The translations under genes were made by a program, and so were the position numbers. From Caldilineaceae bacterium (lineage in GTDB: Bacteria > Chloroflexota > Anaerolineae > Caldilineales > Caldilineaceae): 20,253 bases of DNA. Where the stretch lies: the NCBI GenBank assembly GCA_026645635.1, contig JAPKMV010000004.1, positions 1 to 20,253 of the forward strand, given 5' to 3'. Positions 7,451-13,815 of this stretch are shown piece after piece (the first letter of the stretch is position 1; each line of letters begins with the position of its first letter). Under the pieces are notes generated by a model. That model saw only the letters and a program-made list of their open reading frames with translations, was not told where the DNA came from and did no database searches.

Positions 7451-8197
7451 TCACCCTGGCGGCCACGGCGCCCAGCCGCCGGCCGTCTGCACCGCGGGCG
7501 CGCCGGATGCGTCCCACACCAGCAGGCGGCCTGCGGCGACAATCAGCGCGGCGCGGGTGCGCGCCACCTTCTCGTCGGTGGCGTCCTCTGCCAGCCCCCA
7601 GGCCGCGTAGATCTGGCCGTTGATGCGGCTGATGGTGCGTTTATCGCGGAAACCCATGCGCTCGGCGATCTGTTCGTTGGTCAGCCCCTGGGCCAGCAGC
7701 CGCGCCACCTGCTGCTCATTCGGTTCCAGCAGCGCCAGCGGGTCGAGGGCGTCGCGGCTGCGCACTTCCTCGACGCGCGCCTCGATTTCCGGGTCGACGA
7801 AGGAGCGGCCGGCCACGGCGTCGAGCAGCAGCGGCAGCACCAGTTCCGGCAGCAGGTAGTTGGACTTGCGCACATAGGCGTAGTGGCTGAGGAAGCCGGC
7901 GGCGCGGAAGTCGCGGTAATACTGGGCGTCGTCCTGGATCGAGTAGAAGACCACGGGCAGGCGGGGAAATTCGCGGCGCAGCGCCACCGCGGTCTGGACG
8001 CCGTTCATGGCGCCGGCAAGCTGCACATCCATGAGCACCGCGGCGGGGAGCGGCTCGTTCTGCGCCAGCCGCCACGCGAGCGCTTCCTCGCCGCTGGCGC
8101 AGGTGTGGAGCACGGCGACCTGGCCGGTGGCGGTGAAGCCGCTGGCCAGCGCGGCGGCCAGGCGTGGGTTGTCTTCGACGATGAGGAGATTGAGCAT
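7451..8197 (-). CDS. LuxR/NarL-type response regulator
   Basis: This is the DNA-binding partner of the kinase that follows 7 nt downstream. The 248-residue protein has a receiver domain with acidic residues in VEDNP (8-9), phospho-acceptor Asp57 (VLMDVQL) and Lys111 (VRKSNYLL). A LuxR-type helix-turn-helix lies near residues 156-200 (LEPNEQQVARLLAQG, NEQIAERMGFRDKRTISRI). The tail after 205 is longer than usual. The receiver carries an extra GAM loop after VQLA and SIQDD where many have a TAxxD-like segment. The start at 8197 (MLNLLIVEDN) places the first strand at the N-terminus; the open frame extends 17 codons into a repeat fragment, which is unlikely to be coding. No strong ribosome site is seen. 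Confidence 0.9.
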   Translation of the reverse strand: MLNLLIVEDNPRLAAALASGFTATGQVAVLHTCASGEEALAWRLAQNEPLPAAVLMDVQLAGAMNGVQTAVALRREFPRLPVVFYSIQDDAQYYRDFRAAGFLSHYAYVRKSNYLLPELVLPLLLDAVAGRSFVDPEIEARVEEVRSRDALDPLALLEPNEQQVARLLAQGLTNEQIAERMGFRDKRTISRINGQIYAAWGLAEDATDEKVARTRAALIVAAGRLLVWDASGAPAVQTAGGWAPWPPG

Positions 8198-8214
8198 GTT
8201 GACTTTCAGATCCT

Positions 8215-8235
8215 GATAGACCGCGGATCCGGCGG
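8215..8235 (+). repeat. Fragment of the CGCGGAT hairpin repeat (family A)
   Basis: GATAGACCGCGGATCCGGCGG matches the outer end of the full hairpin at 9924-10009, then diverges. It lies 22 bp from a full copy (8257-8343). Confidence 0.6.
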
Positions 8236-8256
8236 CATAACCGTTCACCCTGTTGA

Positions 8257-8343
8257 AATAGAACGCGGATGGCGCGGATTGGGCGGGTCTGCGCGGATTC
8301 GATCAGCGCCAATCCGCCCAATTCGCGTCATCCGCGTTCTATT
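8257..8343. repeat. CGCGGAT hairpin repeat (family A), full copy
   Basis: Left arm AATAGAACGCGGATGGCGCG... (from 8257) mirrors right arm ...CGCGTCATCCGCGTTCTATT (to 8343). Arms are about 38-40 bp with scattered mismatches. It is related to the copy at 9924-10009 and sits between the divergent response-regulator and radical SAM genes. If the regulator promoter at 8373-8400 is real, this hairpin lies in its 5' leader. Confidence 0.85.
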
Positions 8344-8372
8344 CTCAGCCACATTGACCTCATTCATATAAA

Positions 8373-8400
8373 GAAATAGCACGAGGGCGATCCGTGTCAA
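8373..8400 (-). promoter_or_regulatory. Possible promoter for the two-component operon
   Basis: A perfect minus-strand TTGACA (8400-8395) is 16 bp from TATTTC (8378-8373). The -10 is weak. Transcription would run through the hairpin at 8257-8343 before the regulator start at 8197. Confidence 0.3.
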
Positions 8401-8507
8401 GCACCTGAGTGCATCAATCAGCGCACCTGGGACCTCGCCCTGTGCGTCCATTTTCGCGAGAATCGGGCGCAATGGTCAAACAACCTGTTCACACGAAGGA
8501 GCAACCC

Positions 8508-9938
8508 ATGCACGTGAAGATGATCCTGCCGGCGTTGACCGAGGCGGTCAGCCCGTTCTGGCGCCCGATCAAGTACTCGCTCTTTCCGCCGCTGGGGCTG
8601 GCGACCCTGGCTGGGTATCTGCCCGACGACTGGACGGTGGAGATCCAGGACGAACACGTGGAGCGGCTGCGGTTGGACGACGCGCCGGACATCGTGGTGA
8701 TCCAGGTCTACATCACCTCGGCCTATCGGGCCTATGCGCTGGCCGACCACTATCGCAGCCGCGGCGCGCATGTCTGCCTGGGCGGGCTGCACGTAACCTC
8801 ACTGCCCGCGGAGACGATCTACCACGCCGACACGATCTTCCTGGGGCCGGGCGAAGACACCTGGCCGGAATTTCTCGCCGACTACCAGGCGGGACGCCCC
8901 GGCGCAGTCTACCGTTCCACGGAGCGCACGCTGGCGCAACTGCCGCCGGTGCGCCGCGACCTGATCAAGCGCCATCTCTACCTGGTGCCCAACTCCATCG
9001 TGGTCTCGCGCGGCTGTCCGCACCACTGCGACTTCTGCTACAAAGATGCATTCTTCCGCGGCGGGCGCGGCTTCTACACCCAGCGCGTGGACGCGGCGCT
9101 GGCGGAGATCGAGCGGCTGCCGGGCCGCCACCTCTACTTTCTCGACGACCACCTCCTGGGCGACCCGCACTTTGCCACCGCGCTCTTTGCCGGGATGCGC
9201 GGGATGGGGCGGGTCTGGCAGGCCGCGGGCACGGTGCAGAGTGTGCTGCGCCCCGGCCTGGTGGAGCAGGCGGCCGCGGCCGGGCTGCGCAGCCTCTTCG
9301 TCGGCTTCGAGACGTTGAACCCGGAGAACCTGGCCGCGCAGCACAAGGTGCAGAACCTGAATCGCGACTACACCGCCGCGATCCGCCGGCTGCACGAGAA
9401 CGGGGTGATGGTGAACGGCAGCTTTGTCTTCGGCATGGACGAGGACGACGAGAACGTCTTTGGCCGCACGGTGGATTGGGCGGTGGCGCAGGGCATCGAG
9501 ACCGCGACGTTCCACATCCTGACGCCCTATCCGGGCACGGCGCTGCATCAGCGCATGGCTGCGGCGGGGCGGATGCTCCACGAGGACTGGGACCTGTACG
9601 ACACGCGCCATGTGGTCTTTCAGCCGGCGCGGCTCAGCCCCGAAGCGCTGGAAGCGGGTTACTGGCGTGCGTATCGCGACTTCTACGGCTGGGCCAACAT
9701 CGCCCGCGGCGCATGGACCAAGCCGGACGTAACCGGGCGGCTGCGCCATGCGGCCTATGCCGTGGGCTGGAAAAAGCTGGAGCCGCTGTGGGATTGGGTG
9801 ATTCGAGCGCGGCGGGTGGGGGACATGCGGCCGGTGCTGGAAAGGGTGTTGAACGGTGCATCGGCGCCTGTCAGGCAAGATGTGGCGTCGCACAATGAAC
9901 TCGTCACCGTTCAGCAGATCGGGATAGACCGCGGATGA
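8508..9938 (+). CDS. B12-binding-domain radical SAM protein of unknown reaction
   Basis: This class uses a [4Fe-4S] cluster and S-adenosylmethionine, often with cobalamin, for radical chemistry such as methylation or ring formation. The 476-residue protein has an N-terminal Rossmann-like B12-binding-type domain (about 1-145: SLFPPLGLATLAGYLPDDW, VCLGGLHVTSLPAE, LGPGEDTWPEFL). The radical SAM core has CPHHCDFC (Cys170, 174, 177), FLDDHLLGD, FVGFETLNPENL and a MVNGSFVFGMDED segment. No DxHxxG cobalamin-ligand motif is seen, as in many of this class. The start at 8508 has GAAGGAG upstream; the frame is open to 8409. The last residues (IDRG) and stop come from the hairpin repeat at 9924. It diverges from the two-component operon, which could regulate it. 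The substrate cannot be told. Confidence 0.88.
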   Translation: MHVKMILPALTEAVSPFWRPIKYSLFPPLGLATLAGYLPDDWTVEIQDEHVERLRLDDAPDIVVIQVYITSAYRAYALADHYRSRGAHVCLGGLHVTSLPAETIYHADTIFLGPGEDTWPEFLADYQAGRPGAVYRSTERTLAQLPPVRRDLIKRHLYLVPNSIVVSRGCPHHCDFCYKDAFFRGGRGFYTQRVDAALAEIERLPGRHLYFLDDHLLGDPHFATALFAGMRGMGRVWQAAGTVQSVLRPGLVEQAAAAGLRSLFVGFETLNPENLAAQHKVQNLNRDYTAAIRRLHENGVMVNGSFVFGMDEDDENVFGRTVDWAVAQGIETATFHILTPYPGTALHQRMAAAGRMLHEDWDLYDTRHVVFQPARLSPEALEAGYWRAYRDFYGWANIARGAWTKPDVTGRLRHAAYAVGWKKLEPLWDWVIRARRVGDMRPVLERVLNGASAPVRQDVASHNELVTVQQIGIDRG

Positions 9939-10009
9939 CGCGGATTAGGCGGATTTGCGCGGATCAAAATCCGCGTGAATCCGCCTAATCCGCGTCATCC
10001 GCGGTCTAT
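9924..10009. repeat. Near-perfect 41-bp-arm hairpin (family A), probable bidirectional terminator
   Basis: Arms 9924-9964 and 9969-10009 differ at 2 of 41 positions, with a 4-nt loop (CAAA). Each arm contains iterated CGCGGAT units. It lies between two convergent genes. The TGA that ends the radical SAM gene (9936-9938) and the TGA that ends the acyl-CoA ligase (9997-9995) are the mirrored bases of the two arms. Such a stem could end transcription from both sides, although no U-tract follows. Confidence 0.95.
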
Positions 10010-11752
10010 TTCGGTCTTCGCTGACGCGATCACCTTGCGCGCCTCTTCCTCCGCCAGCACGCGGCGCAGCACCTTGCCCACCTGGGTCTTGGGCAGTTCC
10101 TTGACGAACTCCACCAGCGCCGGCACCTTGTACGGCGCCAGGCGCTCCTTGCAGAAGGCGCGAATCTCGTCGGCGGTGGCCGTTTCACCGGCGCGCAGCA
10201 CGACGAAGGCTTTGACCGTCTCACCGCGTTTGGCGTCGGGCACGCCCACAACCGCGGCCTCCATCACCTGCGGGTGCAGGAAGAGGACTTCCTCCACCTC
10301 GCGCGGGACGATGTTGTAGCCGCTGGCGATGATCAAGTCCTTCTTGCGGTCCACGATGTAGAAATAGCCGTCGGCGTCCATCTTGGCAATGTCGCCGGTG
10401 TGCAGCCAGCCATCGGCGTCGATGGCGTTGCGCGTCTCCTCCGGGTTGTTGTAGTAGCCCTTCATCACCTGGGGGCCGCGCGCCACCAGTTCACCCGGTT
10501 CATCGACACCCAGAAAGGCGTAGTTGCCCGCTTCGTCCGGCTCCAGCGCAATGATGGCGAGTTCGGTGCTGGGGAAGGGCATGCCGACCGAGCCGATCTT
10601 GGTCTGGCCGAAGACCGGGTTGCCGGCGGTCAGCGGCGACGATTCGGACATGCCGTAGCCTTCCACCAGCTTGCCGCCGGTGATCGCCTCGAACTGCTGC
10701 GCCACCTCGGCGGGCAGCGCGGCGCCGCCGCTCAGGCAGACGCGGATGCTGTGCAGGTTGTAGCGGGCGGTCTGCGGGTGGTTGATGAGCGCAATGTACA
10801 TGGCAGGCACGCCGGGATAGACGGTGATCTTTTCATGGGCGATGGTCTCCAGGATCTGCTGCGTATGGCGCGGGTCAGGCATCTGCACCAGTTCGCCGCC
10901 CAGGCTGATGCACATCAACATCCCCACGGTCATGCCGTAGACGTGAAAGGCGGGCAGCGCCAGCAGAAACTTCTCCGCGCCGGGGCGCAGCGAGGGCACC
11001 CACGCGCCGGTCTGCGTGACGTTGGCCACCAGGTCGCGGTGGGTCAACTCCGCGGCTTTGGGCAGGCCGGAGGTGCCGCCGGTGAACTGGAAGACCGCGG
11101 TGTCAGTCGCTGGGGCGAACGCGACGCTGGGCGGGGCGACCGGCGCGTTGGCCAGCAGTTGCGAGAAGAAATGGACGCCGGCCTGGGGCGGCACGGTCGC
11201 CATCATGCCGCTGGCGCGCACCTGCTTCGCCACGCTGCTGCGGAAGGGCCAGCCGATCCTGTCGGGCACGTCGGTGAGGATGATCTGCCTCAGCGCAGTT
11301 TGCGGCTGGACTTCGCGCACGCGGGCGAAGAGGCCGCTGAGGGTGACGATGGTCTCGGCCTCTGCGCTGCGCAGCAAAGGCGCCAGCTCGTGGGGCGGAT
11401 AGGTCGGGTTGGTGTTGACAACGATGGCGCCGGCCTTGAGCACGCCGAAATAGGCGATCACCTGCTGCGGGATGTTGGGCAGCATGATCGAAACACGGCT
11501 GCCCTTGCCCACGCCAAGCTGGGCCAGCGCGGCGGCGAAGCGGTCGCTCTGTTCGTGCAGTTCGCGATAGCTGAGCCGCGCCTGCACGCGCAGCCCCAGC
11601 GGCAGGTAGCGCAGCACCATGCGCACGGCGGTCTGCGCCGGGAAGCGCGCCGCCGCGTTCGCCAGGAACTGCTGCACGGTGTGGTCCGGGATTGTGACTT
11701 CGGGCGTGACGTCCGGCTCATAGTGGGCCAGCCAGGGATAGGTTTGGGTCAT
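9995..11752 (-). CDS. fadD: Long-chain fatty-acid-CoA ligase (AMP-forming)
   Basis: The enzyme activates fatty acids with ATP and CoA through an acyl-AMP, feeding beta-oxidation or lipid synthesis. The 585-residue protein has the adenylate-forming motifs in order: P-loop TGGTSGLPK (224-232), YGMSESSP (366-373), GWLHTGD (448-454), DRKKDLIIASGYNIVPREVE (468-487) and catalytic Lys560 in PKTQVGKVLRR. The linker and LPAFHVYGMT favour the long-chain group over acetyl-CoA synthetase. The start at 11752 (MTQTYPWLAHYEPD) fits family N-termini, with AAAGG about 9 nt upstream; the frame is open 57 codons further through a repeat and promoter region, which I discount. The final residues KTEIDRG and stop lie inside the hairpin 9924-10009. 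No other beta-oxidation genes are adjacent. Confidence 0.93.
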   Translation of the reverse strand: MTQTYPWLAHYEPDVTPEVTIPDHTVQQFLANAAARFPAQTAVRMVLRYLPLGLRVQARLSYRELHEQSDRFAAALAQLGVGKGSRVSIMLPNIPQQVIAYFGVLKAGAIVVNTNPTYPPHELAPLLRSAEAETIVTLSGLFARVREVQPQTALRQIILTDVPDRIGWPFRSSVAKQVRASGMMATVPPQAGVHFFSQLLANAPVAPPSVAFAPATDTAVFQFTGGTSGLPKAAELTHRDLVANVTQTGAWVPSLRPGAEKFLLALPAFHVYGMTVGMLMCISLGGELVQMPDPRHTQQILETIAHEKITVYPGVPAMYIALINHPQTARYNLHSIRVCLSGGAALPAEVAQQFEAITGGKLVEGYGMSESSPLTAGNPVFGQTKIGSVGMPFPSTELAIIALEPDEAGNYAFLGVDEPGELVARGPQVMKGYYNNPEETRNAIDADGWLHTGDIAKMDADGYFYIVDRKKDLIIASGYNIVPREVEEVLFLHPQVMEAAVVGVPDAKRGETVKAFVVLRAGETATADEIRAFCKERLAPYKVPALVEFVKELPKTQVGKVLRRVLAEEEARKVIASAKTEIDRG

Positions 11753-11811
11753 GATGGTTTGCCTTTGCGTAATGTGGAGGAGCGTGGCAGTCGTCGCGCT
11801 CCGTTTACAGC

Positions 11812-11820
11812 AGCATACCA
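11812..11820 (-). promoter_or_regulatory. Possible extended -10 for the acyl-CoA ligase gene
   Basis: Minus-strand TGGTATGCT (11820-11812) is an extended -10 about 60 nt before the start codon. No convincing -35 is seen. Confidence 0.3.
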
Positions 11821-11899
11821 CCAAACAGTCCATCGCCGCGTATCCTGCAGCTGCCATCTTGGGGTGCATGGGGTGCAATTCAAGTTGGGGGCGCCCGAT

Positions 11900-11963
11900 C
11901 TTCCGGGAAGGGGTCGGTGACAATCATCGGTTGCGCAGAGGGCGGCTGACCCCTTCCCGGAAG
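11900..11963. repeat. Perfect 16-bp inverted repeat between the acyl-CoA ligase and toxin-antitoxin genes
   Basis: CTTCCGGGAAGGGGTC (11900-11915) is exactly mirrored by GACCCCTTCCCGGAAG (11948-11963), with a 32-nt interior. It lies between divergent genes, immediately upstream of the extended -10 at 11977-11985. It could be a short mobile element end-pair, an operator or a hairpin. No coding content is inside. Confidence 0.85.
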
Positions 11964-11976
11964 GTTGGGCAAGATG

Positions 11977-11985
11977 TGGTATAAT
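11977..11985 (+). promoter_or_regulatory. Extended -10 promoter for the toxin-antitoxin operon
   Basis: TGGTATAAT carries a consensus TATAAT (11980-11985) with TG one base upstream. No good -35 is seen; that region is the right arm of the inverted repeat. The antitoxin ATG is at 12042, so the leader is about 50 nt. Confidence 0.5.
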
Positions 11986-12041
11986 GGCATCGACCCAGCC
12001 AAATTGTGGGTTATGTTTTTGTCGGGAGGTGCGTAATCGCT

Positions 12042-12290
12042 ATGACTGTACAGCGTGAGGTTTTGGCCGACATCGAACGCCAGCTTGCCGTGCTGCCGCC
12101 AGAGGCGCTGAAGATGGTAGCCGATTTCGTGGGCATGATCAGCAGCCAGTATGCAGTGCTGACGAAGCCAACGCCGTCGCCACGCGCCAGCTTACGCGAC
12201 GATCCCTTCATTGGCATGTGGGTCGATCGCACTGATATGGCAGACAGCACAGAATATGTACGCCAGCTTCGTCGGGAAGAGTGGGCATAG
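12042..12290 (+). CDS. VapB-like antitoxin
   Basis: The protein of 82 residues lies 6 nt upstream of a PIN-domain toxin. The N-terminal half is predicted helical (VLADIERQLAVLPPEALKMVADFVGMI), a layout seen in short antitoxins that bind their own promoter. The C-terminal tail (DDPFIGMWVDRTDMADSTEYVRQLRREEW) resembles the toxin-wrapping tails of antitoxins paired with PIN toxins (DPFxGMWxDRxDMxDSxxWVRxLRxxEW). The start at 12042 is chosen because GGGAGG (12024-12029) lies 12 nt upstream, a rather long spacing; the frame is open back to 12006. The named family is an inference from the tail and the partner. Confidence 0.8.
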   Translation: MTVQREVLADIERQLAVLPPEALKMVADFVGMISSQYAVLTKPTPSPRASLRDDPFIGMWVDRTDMADSTEYVRQLRREEWA

Positions 12291-12296
12291 CGCACC

Positions 12297-12677
12297 ATGT
12301 TGATTGTTGACACCGATATTTTGATTGATGCAGCGCGCAAGATTCCCGAAGCAGTGGATTACCTGGAGCATACCGAAACCACGATGGGTTTGGCCATCAG
12401 CGCGGTCACACAGATGGAACTCCTGGTTGGTGCTCGCGACAAACAGGCACAACAGACCGTCAGGCATTTCCTTGCGCGTTTCACCGTCATCAAGTTGAAC
12501 GCCAGTATTAGCGATGTGGCCTACGATTTACTGCTCAAATACCGCTTGAGCCATGGTCTCGCCATTGCAGACGCGCTGATTGCCGCCACGGCCATCGTGA
12601 CAGGGCAGCCACTGGCCACCAAGAATCTCAAGGATTTCAGGTTTATCAAAGGCTTGACGCTGCAGGCATACCCATAG
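12297..12677 (+). CDS. vapC: VapC-type PIN-domain ribonuclease toxin
   Basis: VapC toxins cleave specific RNAs with a Mg/Mn-dependent acidic site and are held inactive by VapB. The 126-residue protein has the PIN pattern: Asp5 (LIVDTDILID), Glu41 (TQMELLVGA), Asp92 (HGLAIADALIAATA) and Asp113 (NLKDFRFI). Length and order are typical and all four acids are present, so it should be active. The ATG follows the antitoxin stop by 6 nt and has no strong ribosome site, so translation is probably coupled to the antitoxin. The right flank is a 730-bp region of repeats and debris. Confidence 0.93.
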   Translation: MLIVDTDILIDAARKIPEAVDYLEHTETTMGLAISAVTQMELLVGARDKQAQQTVRHFLARFTVIKLNASISDVAYDLLLKYRLSHGLAIADALIAATAIVTGQPLATKNLKDFRFIKGLTLQAYP

Positions 12678-12896
12678 GCGAGCGTAGGACAACGACGTTG
12701 AGCCGCAGATCACACAGCTTCTTGCTGGCTGTGACGCTGTTCCTATCCCAGGCGTCCTGGCTGGTCAGTACAAATGGGTGAAGGAGCCGGCGACGCACCT
12801 CACCCTGCGCCGATGCGATGTTGTAGGACGCAAAACACGTGACAAATGCCCCCTTCAAGCCACAGCAAGTTGCTGGCGAGTTCGTGGTAGCCTGAC
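12678..12896. other. Non-coding stretch downstream of the toxin gene
   Basis: I see no gene here. Open frames on both strands are short and have no ribosome site or familiar sequence. A small perfect palindrome CCAGG-CGT-CCTGG lies near 12749-12761. Confidence 0.4.
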
Positions 12897-12978
12897 CCAC
12901 GTCACGAATTACACGAATTCTGACAAATGGCGACGAATCATTCGTGGGCATTCGTCCAGATTCGTGCCATTCGTGGCC
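12897..12978. repeat. ATTCGTG hairpin repeat (family C)
   Basis: The left arm (12897-12938, with ACGAATTACACGAATT units) mirrors the right arm (12939-12978, with ATTCGTGGGCATTCGTCC units) with scattered mismatches. The plan is the same as family A: a short unit repeated within each arm. Similar ATTCGTGTAATTCGTG sequences occur in many bacterial genomes, from memory. Confidence 0.8.
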
Positions 12979-13017
12979 AAAACGCTCTGCTGGCCGAACT
13001 GTTACGTCCTGACAAAT

Positions 13018-13061
13018 GTGGCGACTTCAGCCCTGCCCAGGACACCGGCTGAAGTCGCCAC
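13018..13061. repeat. Perfect 14-bp inverted repeat GTGGCGACTTCAGC (family D)
   Basis: GTGGCGACTTCAGC (13018-13031) is exactly mirrored at 13048-13061, with a 16-nt loop. It lies just beyond the stop codon of the phosphoglycerate mutase fragment (13083) and could be its former terminator or an independent repeat. Confidence 0.85.
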
Positions 13062-13082
13062 TACCTGCTACTTCCGATTTTC

Positions 13083-13283
13083 CTACTTCGCCTTGCCCTG
13101 CGCAGCCACCGCCGCCGCGGCCTTGGCGATCTCTTCGGGGTCGCCGAGATAGTAGCTCTTGATCGGCTTGAGCGCGCCGTCCAGTTCGTAGACCAGCGGC
13201 ACGCCGGTGGGGATGTTCAGCGCGATCACCGCTTCTTCGCTCATGTCGTCCAGGTACTTGGCCAGCGCGCAGGCAAGAGAATT
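13083..13283 (-). pseudogene. gpmA: 3' remnant of 2,3-bisphosphoglycerate-dependent phosphoglycerate mutase
   Basis: Read on the minus strand to TAG at 13085-13083, this encodes about 65 residues that match the C-terminus of Gpm[21 protein letters not shown], then [20 protein letters not shown], then [10 protein letters not shown] and a short [12 protein letters not shown] tail. Full GpmA is about 230-250 residues. The upstream catalytic parts (LVRHG, the GESL and AAHGNS regions) are absent; similarity fades around NSL at 13283. The remaining piece lacks the catalytic His residues and has no start with a ribosome site, so it should not make an active enzyme. It is flanked by hairpins on its 3' side and by the promoter of the next operon on its 5' side, consistent with a deletion or rearrangement. 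Confidence 0.8.
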
Positions 13284-13325
13284 GCGGAGGGCAGAGACAC
13301 TGGCATGCGCCCCCTCGAAACGGTG

Positions 13326-13334
13326 TGATATACT
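13326..13334 (+). promoter_or_regulatory. Extended -10 promoter for the methylmalonyl-CoA mutase subunit operon
   Basis: TGATATACT gives TATACT (13329-13334) with TG one base upstream. It is about 77 nt before the ATG at 13411. The -35 is weak. Confidence 0.4.
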
Positions 13335-13410
13335 TGGTTGCTGAAATCAAGCGCAACTGCGCACATACGCAAAAGATGATTCAGGCTATAAAACAGGAGG
13401 GCAAAAAGTC

Positions 13411-13815
13411 ATGAGCGAACGAAAAATCCGCGTGTTGGTCGCCAAGCCGGGTCTGGATGGCCATGATCGCGGCGCCAAGGTGGTGGCGCGCTCCCTGCGC
13501 GACGCCGGTTTCGAGGTCATCTACACCGGCATCCGCCAGACGCCGCAGATGATCGCCGAAGCCGCCCTGCAAGAGGACGTCGACGTCGTCGGCCTGAGCA
13601 TTCTCAGCGGCGCACACATGACCCTCTGCCCCAAGGTGGTCGAACTGCTGCGCGCCCAGGGGCAGGAAAACGTGGTCGTCCTGGTGGGCGGCATCGTGCC
13701 CGACGATGACATTGAGAAACTCAGGGCGGCAGGCATCACCGGCATCTTTGGCCCCGGCACGTCGACCCAGGAGATCGTCGATTTCATCCACAACCAGGTG
13801 CAGGTGGCGGCATAG
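13411..13815 (+). CDS. Methylmalonyl-CoA mutase small (cobalamin-binding) subunit
   Basis: This is the B12-binding chain of a split acyl-CoA mutase, which interconverts methylmalonyl-CoA and succinyl-CoA (or related acyl-CoAs) with a separate catalytic TIM-barrel chain. The 134-residue protein has the hallmark DGHDRG (16-21), with His18 as cobalt ligand, then [10 protein letters not shown] (63-72) and [11 protein letters not shown] (90-100), the standard B12-domain pattern. Length equals the stand-alone domain. A strong AGGAGG precedes the ATG. Its stop abuts the MeaB start (TAG-ATG), giving tight coupling. The catalytic chain is not in this window. The exact mutase (methylmalonyl, isobutyryl or ethylmalonyl) cannot be told from this chain. 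Confidence 0.92.
   Translation: MSERKIRVLVAKPGLDGHDRGAKVVARSLRDAGFEVIYTGIRQTPQMIAEAALQEDVDVVGLSILSGAHMTLCPKVVELLRAQGQENVVVLVGGIVPDDDIEKLRAAGITGIFGPGTSTQEIVDFIHNQVQVAA

Noticed and set aside
10274..11920. 548-residue open frame on the plus strand opposite the acyl-CoA ligase
   Set aside because: It is an antisense shadow in GC-rich coding sequence, His/Gly/Arg-rich, with no familiar motif, while the minus strand encodes a complete ligase.
11753..11923. 57-codon N-terminal extension of the acyl-CoA ligase
   Set aside because: It runs through a promoter-like region and the inverted repeat, is Cys-rich and unlike family N-termini.
12778..13152. 124-residue plus-strand frame downstream of the toxin gene
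   Set aside because: It runs through two hairpin repeats and the antisense of the gpmA remnant, with no ribosome site.
13284..13410. Cobalamin riboswitch upstream of the B12-subunit gene
   Set aside because: The leader is only about 70 nt and I see no B12-box-like sequence; this element is normally about 200 nt.
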